NCBI RefSeq assembly: GCF_001026695.1
Contig: NZ_LDNB01000002.1
Coordinates: forward strand, 538,741-602,740
DNA from: Neobacillus vireti
Lineage (GTDB): Bacteria; Bacillota; Bacilli; Bacillales; Cytobacillaceae
Direction: 5' to 3'
DNA: 64,000 nucleotides
Position numbers and translations under genes: made by a program. Of the stretch, positions 25,888 to 33,694 are shown piece after piece. The first letter of the stretch is position 1, and each line of letters opens with the position of its first letter. The notes beneath the pieces are model-generated. The model saw only the letters and a program-made list of their open reading frames with translations, was not told the origin of the DNA and ran no database searches.

Positions 25888-26778
25888 GTGGTGTATACGA
25901 CAAATGAGTTCCAAAAGCTAATTAGAGAATCAGGTTCCTTTATCTTGCCTGGGGCTTATGATGCTATGACTGCTAGATTAATAGAAGAAATTGGCTTTAA
26001 TGCGATTTACGCCACGGGCGCTGGAATATCTAATGCCCAATTAGGATGGGCCGATGTTGGCCTGACTTCCTTAAAAGAAGTGGTAGATATCGTTGCACGA
26101 ATGGCAGATGTCACGACGATTCCGATTGTAGTGGATGGTGATACAGGATTTGGCAATGCCATAAATGTAATGCGCACCGTCCGCGAATTTGAACGGGCTG
26201 GAGTGGCAGCGATTCAAATGGAAGACCAAGTTTCACCAAAGAAATGTGGTCATTTTAATGGAAAAGATGTGGTTTCCAAAGGTGAAATGGTGGGAAAAAT
26301 CAAAGCTGCAGTGGACACGAGACATGACGAAAATCTAGCCATCATCGCTCGCACAGATGCCTTAGCTGTTAATGGTATGGAAGATGCTTTAGACCGAGCA
26401 CATGCCTATAAAGAGGCTGGAGCCGATATTATTTTTGTGGAAGCACCTACAACTATTGAACAATTGAAGCAAATTACTAGTTCTTTAAAAGGGATTCCCC
26501 AAGTTATTAACCTTGTAGAAGGCGGCAAAACCCCGCTCATTTCTTTAAACGAAGCTGAAGAAATCGGTTTTAAAATCATGCTTTGTGCGAATACCGTTCT
26601 TCGTTCAGCAATCAAAGGAATCACTGATTCATTAAAAATTTTAAAAGCAGAGGGTTCACAAGAAAATGTCTACAATTTGATCTGTACGTGGGAAGAAAGA
26701 CAATCACTCTTTAAGCTCAATCAGATCACTGCATGGGAGGAAAAGTACTCAGAAAATAAAACACTGCCAAATAGGTAA
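25888..26778 (+). CDS. Isocitrate lyase/PEP mutase superfamily protein (methylisocitrate or dimethylmalate lyase-like)
   Basis: A 296-aa TIM-barrel protein of the isocitrate lyase/PEP mutase superfamily. It has the LPGAYDAMTARL start, the VDGDTGFGN metal/phosphonate-binding strand and the catalytic-loop motif KKCGHF, in which the Cys marks the lyase branch (methylisocitrate or 2,3-dimethylmalate lyase) rather than phosphonopyruvate hydrolases. It may split a branched dicarboxylic acid formed late in the pathway into pyruvate and a short acid. The start is GTG 25888, or the next codon GTG 25891; AAAAGGGG is upstream. It belongs to the same gene run. Confidence 0.8.
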   Translation: MVYTTNEFQKLIRESGSFILPGAYDAMTARLIEEIGFNAIYATGAGISNAQLGWADVGLTSLKEVVDIVARMADVTTIPIVVDGDTGFGNAINVMRTVREFERAGVAAIQMEDQVSPKKCGHFNGKDVVSKGEMVGKIKAAVDTRHDENLAIIARTDALAVNGMEDALDRAHAYKEAGADIIFVEAPTTIEQLKQITSSLKGIPQVINLVEGGKTPLISLNEAEEIGFKIMLCANTVLRSAIKGITDSLKILKAEGSQENVYNLICTWEERQSLFKLNQITAWEEKYSENKTLPNR

Positions 26779-26802
26779 ATAACTTTAGAGGAGGATACTG
26801 AT

Positions 26803-28224
26803 ATGGGTAGAGAAGTAGATTATGACATTGTTGTAATTGGCTGCGGGGTAGCTGGAACCTCAGCTGCACTATCTGCGGCGGAATCAGCCAAAAAAGCAAA
26901 TAAAAGCGTTAAAATCGCTATCTTAGAACGGGCTGATTATGACCATAGAGGCGGAAATTCAAGATGGACCGCCTCCTATATGCGGATGAAAAATCTCGAT
27001 GAGGTTGCTGACAATTTTGTAGAAGACATGCTGGCTTTCTCAGACTACTATTCTGATCGAGAGTACATAGAAACTCTCGCCAAGGACGCTGGCAGCACCT
27101 TAAGGTGGGTAGAGGAAAAAGGAGTTGAATTCGACTACCTGCCAACGATGTTTTTAACGGCATCACGGCCGCGTTTACTGCCAGTAGGCGGGGGGCGTGC
27201 GATTGTTGATACTTTATCCCGCCGTGCAAGCGGACTTGGTGTAGAGATAATTTACGAAGCTACTGCATGGAAATTGTTGCTTGACGAAGAAGGGGCAGTT
27301 AATGGGCTTAATGTGCGTGTTAAAGGTGGAACATCACTTCAATTAAAGGTAGGAGCTGTTGTTCTAGCTGCCGGCGGCTTCCAAGGAAACCAGGAAATGA
27401 TGGCACAATATATTGGCAGAGATGCCCATAAAATCCGGACCGTTGCGGAGGGCGGCTTATACAACAAGGGTGAAGCGATTCGGATGGCAATGGAGATTGG
27501 TGCCAAAACGGCTGGCCAGTTTGATTCCTTCCATGCCGAGCCGGTTGATCCAAGAAGTAAACGGGAAGAGGCTGCTGTTATGACATTCCCTTATTTTATT
27601 TTGGTCGATCAAAATGGCAGTCGCTTCGTGGATGAGGGGAAAACGACGATTGACGAGCAATATGAAGAGGTTGCCCGTAAGATTTTCTACGATCTTCCTG
27701 GTCATGTAGCCTATATGATCGGCGATCAAAAAATGTATGAAATACCAAATTATGAACGGGCAGTGGAGACAGATAAACCTGCTATTGTTGCAGATACGCT
27801 TGAAGAACTGGCAGAAAAGATTGGCGTTCCAGCAGAGCGGCTGACTGCGACTGTTAATAAGTACAATGCTGCTGTTCAGCCTGGAGAATTCAAGTGGGAT
27901 AAAAAGGACGGTAAACAGGCTGTTGGTATTACGCCGCCGAAATCAAACTGGGCGATTCCAATTGACAAGGCTCCGTATATTGCCTATCCAATTGTCTGCT
28001 CTAATGTATTCACAAATGGCGGATTAGCTACTGATACAAACGGGCGGGTCCTGTCACAAGACGATGATGCTATCCCGGGATTATATGCAATAGGGGAAAC
28101 AGCTGGTCTCTATTACGGAAAATATCCCGGCGGAACTTCTGTACTTAGAGGGTTGGTATTTGGTCGTCGTGCCGGCACACATGCCGTATCATATGTAACG
28201 GATTCAGCGAAGCTTGAGGTTTAA
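26803..28224 (+). CDS. FAD-binding fumarate reductase-family flavoprotein (TcuA-like), second of three
   Basis: A 473-aa FAD-dependent oxidoreductase with IVVIGCGVAGTSAA at the N-terminus, ERADYDHRGGNSRWTA contacting FAD, LAAGGFQGN in the middle, and GLYAIGETAGLYYGKYPGG at the C-terminus. It is clearly related to the 22220 protein (both have GGNS-x-x-T and the YPGG turn) but distinct in sequence, so the pair could act on successive substrates. ATG 26803 has GAGGAGG upstream. The reaction direction (desaturation or reduction) cannot be inferred from sequence alone; the ETF downstream favours oxidation. Confidence 0.82.
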   Translation: MGREVDYDIVVIGCGVAGTSAALSAAESAKKANKSVKIAILERADYDHRGGNSRWTASYMRMKNLDEVADNFVEDMLAFSDYYSDREYIETLAKDAGSTLRWVEEKGVEFDYLPTMFLTASRPRLLPVGGGRAIVDTLSRRASGLGVEIIYEATAWKLLLDEEGAVNGLNVRVKGGTSLQLKVGAVVLAAGGFQGNQEMMAQYIGRDAHKIRTVAEGGLYNKGEAIRMAMEIGAKTAGQFDSFHAEPVDPRSKREEAAVMTFPYFILVDQNGSRFVDEGKTTIDEQYEEVARKIFYDLPGHVAYMIGDQKMYEIPNYERAVETDKPAIVADTLEELAEKIGVPAERLTATVNKYNAAVQPGEFKWDKKDGKQAVGITPPKSNWAIPIDKAPYIAYPIVCSNVFTNGGLATDTNGRVLSQDDDAIPGLYAIGETAGLYYGKYPGGTSVLRGLVFGRRAGTHAVSYVTDSAKLEV

Positions 28225-28261
28225 ACGGCAATCATAGTTTTCAAGGAAAGGGGTGGTCTAT

Positions 28262-28990
28262 TTGGAATTAAAAGATAAGGTAGCCTTTGTTACGGGGGGC
28301 GGTAGAGGAATTGGCAGGGAAACCTGTATTCTATTGGCAAAGCAAGGAGCTAAAGTCGCTGTTTTTTCTAATAAACAAACGGAAAGTGAAGAAACAGCCA
28401 GCTATATTTCCACAGAACTTGGCGGGGAAGCCATCTCCCTCGTGGGAGATGTTCGCAAAGAAGACGATGTAAATAAGGCTGTCCAAGAAACACAAGAAGA
28501 ATTGGGTTCGATCGATATCTTAATTAATAATGCCGGTGTGATGCTTCTGAAACCGTTTCATGAAACAACAGTGGAAGAGTGGGATTTTGTTCAAGAGGTA
28601 AATATTCGCGGGGTGTATTTATGTGCCCGGGCAGTAGTCCCGCAAATGAAAGAAAAAAGAGATGGAGTGATTATCAATCTTTCATCCATCTGGGGAACAA
28701 AAGGCGGCCCTGACAGAAGTGCTTATATTGCTTCAAAATATGCAGTAATTGGATTTTCAAAAGCCTTAGGTGAAGAATTGAAGCCCGACAAAATTCGAGT
28801 AAATGCCGTTTGCCCAGGTCCAGTAGATACGAAAATGATGGAAGAGCTTGCACCGGATGTGGATAAAGAAAATTGGCTGCAACCAATTGATCTTGCGAAT
28901 GTAATTGTTGATTTATGTCTGCCGAAGATGAAAGCCGTCACGGGCACAGCGATTGAAGCATTTGGAAATGGACGACCAGTGAATCTATAA
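28262..28990 (+). CDS. Short-chain dehydrogenase/reductase (SDR)
   Basis: A 242-aa classical SDR with the cofactor motif TGGGRGIG, the NNAG motif (INNAGVM), catalytic Ser in INLSSIWG and the catalytic Tyr-x-x-x-Lys in SAYIASKYAV. It interconverts an alcohol and a ketone with NAD(P)H and would feed or follow the flavoprotein desaturases, which act next to carbonyls. The TTG start at 28262 gives the usual N-terminus MELKDKVAFVTGG and lies after AAAGGGGTGG; GTG 28253 is possible. Same operon run. Confidence 0.85.
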   Translation: MELKDKVAFVTGGGRGIGRETCILLAKQGAKVAVFSNKQTESEETASYISTELGGEAISLVGDVRKEDDVNKAVQETQEELGSIDILINNAGVMLLKPFHETTVEEWDFVQEVNIRGVYLCARAVVPQMKEKRDGVIINLSSIWGTKGGPDRSAYIASKYAVIGFSKALGEELKPDKIRVNAVCPGPVDTKMMEELAPDVDKENWLQPIDLANVIVDLCLPKMKAVTGTAIEAFGNGRPVNL

Positions 28991-29013
28991 CAAAATGAAA
29001 AGAGGATATAAAA

Positions 29014-29451
29014 ATGGAAAAGTTAAAAGCAGCAATTGAATCTAAAAATATTAGTCTTTCATTAGCGCAAAAAATGTTGGAAGCAGCCTTGGTAAAGGGA
29101 GAAGAACTAGGAATGCCATTCAGCATTGCCATTGTCGACCGGGTGGGCAATATTAAAGCATTTGCTGCAATGGATGGTGCACCCGTGCTAAGTTTAGAGA
29201 TTGCTCAAAACAAAGCATTTTCAGCAGCTACGTATAATAGAGCGACACATGAATGGTACGACAGACTCAAAGATGATCCGCCATTATTACATGGTATTGT
29301 CCACACACCTAGATTAGTCATTTTTGGCGGTGGTTACCCAATTAAAATCGATAACGAACTCATTGGCGGTGTAGGAGTAAGTGGTGGACACTATACTCAT
29401 GATATGCAGGTATGCGAAGCGGCCTTAGAAGTGCTAAAGACATTAGAGTAA
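29014..29451 (+). CDS. GlcG/HbpS family protein
   Basis: A 145-aa protein of the GlcG/HbpS family (heme-binding protein S-like fold). It begins with a helix (ISLSLAQKMLEAALVKGEELG), then the family strand FSIAIVDRVGNIKAFAAMDGA, ending in LIGGVGVSGG and the C-terminal helix. Relatives bind heme or corrinoids or sit in operons for diol, glycolate or aromatic breakdown with no settled role. No signal peptide is seen, so it should be cytosolic here. It may bind an intermediate or cofactor in the cluster. Confidence 0.8.
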   Translation: MEKLKAAIESKNISLSLAQKMLEAALVKGEELGMPFSIAIVDRVGNIKAFAAMDGAPVLSLEIAQNKAFSAATYNRATHEWYDRLKDDPPLLHGIVHTPRLVIFGGGYPIKIDNELIGGVGVSGGHYTHDMQVCEAALEVLKTLE

Positions 29452-29465
29452 GAGGTGGAATACTG

Positions 29466-30839
29466 ATGGAAACCTATGATTTAGTAATTTTAGGCGGCGG
29501 ATTAGCAGGGATGTGTGCGTCAGTTGAGGCTGGTGAGTTAGGTGCACATGTTCTCCTGCTTGAGAAACAGGATGAACTTGGCGGCAGCACGGTGCTTAGT
29601 TCAGGATATATGGCCTTTGCTGGAACGGATATGCAGGAAGCGGCTGGGATTATTGATTCCACTGAGTCCCTTTTGGATGACATGATTGAAGTCGGCGGAG
29701 GCGTGAATGATCTTTCATTGGTCAATACCTATGGATGTTATCAGCTTGGGACCTATTCATGGCTTGTGGAACATGGCATTGAATTCCGTGCACTGGAGGC
29801 AGTAAGCGGCCACAGTGTTCCAAGGGGGCACATCATTGATCCACACCAAGCCATTCAGTCACTATATCGAAGGGTGAAGAATTTTCCAAACGTATCTATT
29901 CGTTTTTGTGCACCGGCCAAACGTTTATTGAAGAACAATGAAGGAAGAATCAATCGGATTGTATATGATTTTAATGGTGTGGAGCAGACAGTTCTAGCCT
30001 CAAAAGGAGTAATTCTAGCTTCTGGCGGTTTTGCAAAAAATGAGGATCTGCTGCAGCAATTTGCCCCCCAGTTGAAAGGAGCACTTCGGATTGCCGGTGG
30101 TGGCAATCATGGGGACGGTTTAATGATGGCTTGGGAGCATGGTGCCTGGATGCAAGACCTGCCATACCTGAATGGTACATACGGTTTCCATCCAACGGCA
30201 ACAGGCGCGGTTAAATCACAGGGGCTTGCTTTTTACAAGGGTGGAATTATCGTGAATCAACTTGGAAAACGTTTTGTCAACGAATCGATTTCCTATAAGT
30301 TTTTGGGTAAAGCGGCATTCGAGCAGCCGGAGCAAATCAGCTATCAAGTTTGGGATCAAACGGTAATGGACAAGAGTGTGTTTGACGACCCGCTTTATGA
30401 TTTTGAATTACTGCGCCGCCGCCGCCTTCTATATGTGGTTGATACATTAGAAGAATTGGCAGATTGCATAGATGTTCCTCTGGAAGTTCTAGAAGATACC
30501 ATTTCAAGATACAACCAAGGGATTCAAAACGGAGAGGAACAAGACTTTGGCCGGAGGACATTAACACATAATTATGGTAAGCCGACTCCGATTGAAAAAG
30601 CACCTTTTTATGCATTTGAATCGACAGTTGCCATGCTGGCAACCTACGCCGGTATCGCTGTAAGTGCTGCGGGGCAGGTTATCAATCCTTATGGCGAGAC
30701 AATCCCTGGTTTGTATGCGGCTGGTGAAATAACCGGTGGATTCCATGGTGCCGGATATATGACTGGCAGCTCGCTGGGGAAAGCTGCTGTCTTTGGGCGG
30801 ATTGCCGTTCAATCTGCTTTAGTCGAGGTAATTATTTAA
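29466..30839 (+). CDS. FAD-binding fumarate reductase/KstD-like flavoprotein, third of three
   Basis: A 457-aa FAD-dependent oxidoreductase. The FAD motif LVILGGGLAGMCASVEAG and the EKQDELGGSTVLSSGYMAF segment resemble 3-ketosteroid dehydrogenases and fumarate reductases more than the other two copies here. LASGGFAKN, ALRIAGGGNHGDGL and GLYAAGEITGGFHGAGYMTG follow the family order. The open frame starts at 29412, but ATG 29466 with AAGAGGTGG is the natural start. Likely role: introduction of a ring double bond next to a ketone, with electrons to ETF (inference). Confidence 0.82.
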   Translation: METYDLVILGGGLAGMCASVEAGELGAHVLLLEKQDELGGSTVLSSGYMAFAGTDMQEAAGIIDSTESLLDDMIEVGGGVNDLSLVNTYGCYQLGTYSWLVEHGIEFRALEAVSGHSVPRGHIIDPHQAIQSLYRRVKNFPNVSIRFCAPAKRLLKNNEGRINRIVYDFNGVEQTVLASKGVILASGGFAKNEDLLQQFAPQLKGALRIAGGGNHGDGLMMAWEHGAWMQDLPYLNGTYGFHPTATGAVKSQGLAFYKGGIIVNQLGKRFVNESISYKFLGKAAFEQPEQISYQVWDQTVMDKSVFDDPLYDFELLRRRRLLYVVDTLEELADCIDVPLEVLEDTISRYNQGIQNGEEQDFGRRTLTHNYGKPTPIEKAPFYAFESTVAMLATYAGIAVSAAGQVINPYGETIPGLYAAGEITGGFHGAGYMTGSSLGKAAVFGRIAVQSALVEVII

Positions 30840-30874
30840 CTGACCTAGTAAATTACTAAAAGGAGGCACATGAG

Positions 30875-31720
30875 ATGAAAATCTGGCATCAAAGTCTTAC
30901 CACGATTGATCGAGTGCCGCAATATCGTGATGCCATTATGAACCATGTAAACAGGATTGCCCGTCCTGACGTTGAGGTAGTATTACACGGAATGTCAGAA
31001 GAGACATATCCAACACATTATCCCGGCATTTTTATTACTCATGCCTATTTGCAAAACCTGCACCGCGAACAGTTTGTCCGGGCTGCTCTTACGGCTGAAG
31101 CGGCAGGCTATGATGCGATGTTCATCGCAACAATTCCCGATGTAGGTCTCTTAGAGGCACGAACTCTGGTGGATATTCCTATAGTAGGGTATGGGCAGGC
31201 CTCTTTCCATATGGCTTCTATGCTGGGTGACTGTATTGGCGTTGTTAATTTCTTGGCACCACTTGCAGACGAACTCCGACAAAATGCGGCTCGTTATGGC
31301 CTTGGCGGCAAACTTGGACCTATTGTTCAAACGGAAGCCGGGTTTGATGCAGTATTAGCCGGATTTAATAATCCAGAGCCTGTCATTGCCTCATTCAATA
31401 AGGCTGCTGAAAAGGCAATCTCCGAAGGGGCTGATGTAATTGTACCTGGAGAAGGCCCGATGAACGTCTTCCTCGCTACACATGGAGTTTCAAGAATTGG
31501 GGATGTGCCGATTGTCGATTCCTTTGGGGCGGGAATTAAAATGTGCGAGTCGCTGGCAGATTTGCGGAGAGTGTCCGGGGTGTATATGACCAGACGCGGC
31601 TATTTCAATGCAAAACCACCAGCTGAGGCAGTTGCGAGACTAAGAGAAATGTATGGACTTGAGCCGAATCCAGATCCCAAAAATGATCGAGGGCTGTCTG
31701 CCAGAATTCTGGAAAAATAA
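30875..31720 (+). CDS. Asp/Glu racemase-fold protein lacking both catalytic cysteines
   Basis: A 281-aa protein of the Asp/Glu/hydantoin racemase superfamily, seen in the fold pattern FIATIPDVGLLEARTLVDIPIVGYGQAS and GADVIVPGEGPMN. In true racemases these two loops carry the paired catalytic cysteines (IACF-D and GCAGM). Here the first position is Thr86 and the second Glu193, so proton exchange by two thiols is not possible. It may be an isomerase, decarboxylase or lyase of a related type (compare maleate isomerase and arylmalonate decarboxylase, which keep at least one Cys). ATG follows AAGGAGG; the gene sits between the flavoprotein and etfB. Confidence 0.75.
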   Translation: MKIWHQSLTTIDRVPQYRDAIMNHVNRIARPDVEVVLHGMSEETYPTHYPGIFITHAYLQNLHREQFVRAALTAEAAGYDAMFIATIPDVGLLEARTLVDIPIVGYGQASFHMASMLGDCIGVVNFLAPLADELRQNAARYGLGGKLGPIVQTEAGFDAVLAGFNNPEPVIASFNKAAEKAISEGADVIVPGEGPMNVFLATHGVSRIGDVPIVDSFGAGIKMCESLADLRRVSGVYMTRRGYFNAKPPAEAVARLREMYGLEPNPDPKNDRGLSARILEK

Positions 31721-31777
31721 TTCTTAGATTCGAAACTTTTTAGATTAAGATAAACATAGGACCGAGGTGAACCAGAA

Positions 31778-32572
31778 ATGCATATTGTTGTTTGTCTAAA
31801 ACATGTTCTTGACCCGGAAATCACGCCACGTAATTTTGAGATAAATCCCGTGACATATCGACCTAATGTCAGCGATTCCGATATGGTGCTGGATTCCTTC
31901 GCTGAAAATGCGCTTGAACTCGCCATTCAACTGCGGGATAAAACACCGGGTGCTACGGTAACAGCTCTTTGTCTGGGAAATGAGGACTCAGAGGAAATAC
32001 TGCGCCGGGCTCTTGCGTTTACAGCCAATGCTGCTGTTCGAGTGTGGGAAGAAGAATGGGAAGATCTCGATGGTCAGGCAGTTGGTCATATCCTGGCTCG
32101 AACTATCAAGAAACTTGGCGGAGCTGAGCTAGTTTTGACCGGATATCAAGCAAGTGATATCGAGGAGGGCTTAGTTGGTCCTATAATGGCAGAAGAGCTT
32201 GAGATCCCCTGTGTAACTCTTGTCTCTGAGCTTGAATTAGATGGGGATCGTGTAAAGGCTTCATGTGAGGCGGAAGGCGGGTATAGCGTGGTAAGCGTTC
32301 CTTCCCCGGCTGTCTGTACTATTATCAGCGCTGAGTCAAATGTCCCGCGACTACTGAAGGTCAAGGATATTAGACTTGCTAGAAGTAAGCCGATTACAGT
32401 TTTAGAAAGTGAAGATCTTGATTTAGATAGTGAACGAAGTCAACCAGGAGCCAGACTGGTTAAAGCCTATGTGCAGAATACAGAAGTGAACTGTGAGGTA
32501 TTGCCTGGCAATGATGGTGATGAACTTGCAGGCAAGCTGGCTGATAAACTCGTTGCACTGAAGATTTTATAG
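31778..32572 (+). CDS. etfB: Electron transfer flavoprotein, beta subunit
   Basis: A 264-aa ETF beta subunit, which with EtfA carries electrons from acyl-CoA dehydrogenases or other flavoproteins to the quinone pool. It begins with the family pattern IVVCLKHVLDP and has SDMVLDSFAENALELAI, a LTGYQASDIEEGLVGPIMAEEL region and the recognition-loop area. The start follows CCGAGGTG. Placed just behind three FAD oxidoreductases, it is likely dedicated to this pathway rather than general beta-oxidation. Confidence 0.92.
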   Translation: MHIVVCLKHVLDPEITPRNFEINPVTYRPNVSDSDMVLDSFAENALELAIQLRDKTPGATVTALCLGNEDSEEILRRALAFTANAAVRVWEEEWEDLDGQAVGHILARTIKKLGGAELVLTGYQASDIEEGLVGPIMAEELEIPCVTLVSELELDGDRVKASCEAEGGYSVVSVPSPAVCTIISAESNVPRLLKVKDIRLARSKPITVLESEDLDLDSERSQPGARLVKAYVQNTEVNCEVLPGNDGDELAGKLADKLVALKIL

Positions 32573-32583
32573 GGGGTGCCGAC

Positions 32584-33564
32584 ATGGCCAATATTCTTGT
32601 TTTTGCACATCAACAGGGTGATTTCTTAACACCGGGCGGCAAGGAGGCACTTGCATTTGGCTCCCGCGTTGCTAGTTCCATAGGTGGAGAGGTCCGTGCT
32701 GTCTTATTAGGTACCACTTCTGAACAAAGTGCCAAAGAGGCCATTGCTTGTGGAGCGAGCATTGCATATAATGTGCAAAATCCGCTACTCGCTGAATACA
32801 ATGTAGAATTATACGTAAATTGTCTTTACGATGTATTCCAACAAACGAATGCCGATATGATGGTTGTTTCGTTTGATAGGATGGGGAAGGATTTGGTTGG
32901 CCGCCTGGCCGCACGCCTACACGTATCGGCCATTACGGAGGTAGTCGATTTCAAAACTAATGACGAAAAACTGACATGGATTCGCCCGATTTATGGTGAG
33001 AAAGCCTTTGGTGAATACGAAACAACCCGTCTTAAAGCGGTAGTGGGCATTCGCCAAAAGAGTCAGGATATAACTGAATTTACTGAGAATCACATCGGGG
33101 AAATCATTCCTTTTGAATATACTGTTTCAAAAGAGGAAATCGTGACGAAGCTCGTTGTGAAAATCCAGGCCGCCCTGTCAGATATCCGGCTTGAGGATGC
33201 CCGGATTATTGTTTCCGGCGGCCGCGGCCTTGGCGGTCCTGAGGGATTTAGTGAACTGCAAACCCTTGCCAATTTGCTTGGAGGTACTGTGGGTGCATCC
33301 CGTGCTGCCTGTGACGCCGGATGGGTTCCCTCTAACCTGCAGGTAGGGCAAACTGGTGCCGTTGTCGCTCCTGACCTATATATTGCCGTTGGTATCTCCG
33401 GGGCAAGTCAGCATCTGGCAGGCATTACAAGTGCAAAGACTGTTGTGGCAATTAACACTGATGCAGAGGCTCCAATTTTTAAGCGTGCTAACATTGGCTT
33501 AGTTGCTGATTACATGACAGTGATCCCAGCTCTAACGGAAAAACTGAAAAAAGTGCTTGTTTAA
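32584..33564 (+). CDS. etfA: Electron transfer flavoprotein, alpha subunit
   Basis: A 326-aa ETF alpha subunit. The C-terminal FAD-binding signature is complete: SGGRGLGG, VGASRAACDAGW, QVGQTGAVVAPDLYIAVG, SGASQHLAG, and AINTDAEAPIF. The N-terminal part has the usual ETF alpha/beta fold. It starts 11 nt after etfB with AGGGGGTG upstream and ends the 20-33.6 kb run; a terminator follows. Confidence 0.93.
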   Translation: MANILVFAHQQGDFLTPGGKEALAFGSRVASSIGGEVRAVLLGTTSEQSAKEAIACGASIAYNVQNPLLAEYNVELYVNCLYDVFQQTNADMMVVSFDRMGKDLVGRLAARLHVSAITEVVDFKTNDEKLTWIRPIYGEKAFGEYETTRLKAVVGIRQKSQDITEFTENHIGEIIPFEYTVSKEEIVTKLVVKIQAALSDIRLEDARIIVSGGRGLGGPEGFSELQTLANLLGGTVGASRAACDAGWVPSNLQVGQTGAVVAPDLYIAVGISGASQHLAGITSAKTVVAINTDAEAPIFKRANIGLVADYMTVIPALTEKLKKVLV

Positions 33565-33601
33565 AAATACTATCCAAAGTACATTGTCAAAATGCAAGAT
33601 G

Positions 33602-33634
33602 AAGAAACCCTAGAGATAATGGGTTTCTTTGTTT
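33602..33634. terminator. Terminator between etfA and the convergent hydroxylase gene
   Basis: AAGAAACCC pairs with GGGTTTCTT over a 10-nt loop, followed by TGTTTATTG. On the other strand the hairpin is followed by TTC-rich sequence, so it may also serve the - strand gene. Confidence 0.7.
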
Positions 33635-33694
33635 ATTGCAACTTTATCAAAATTACAATATGTTTAGTGGGATTACAAAAGAAGAGAGCCCCGA

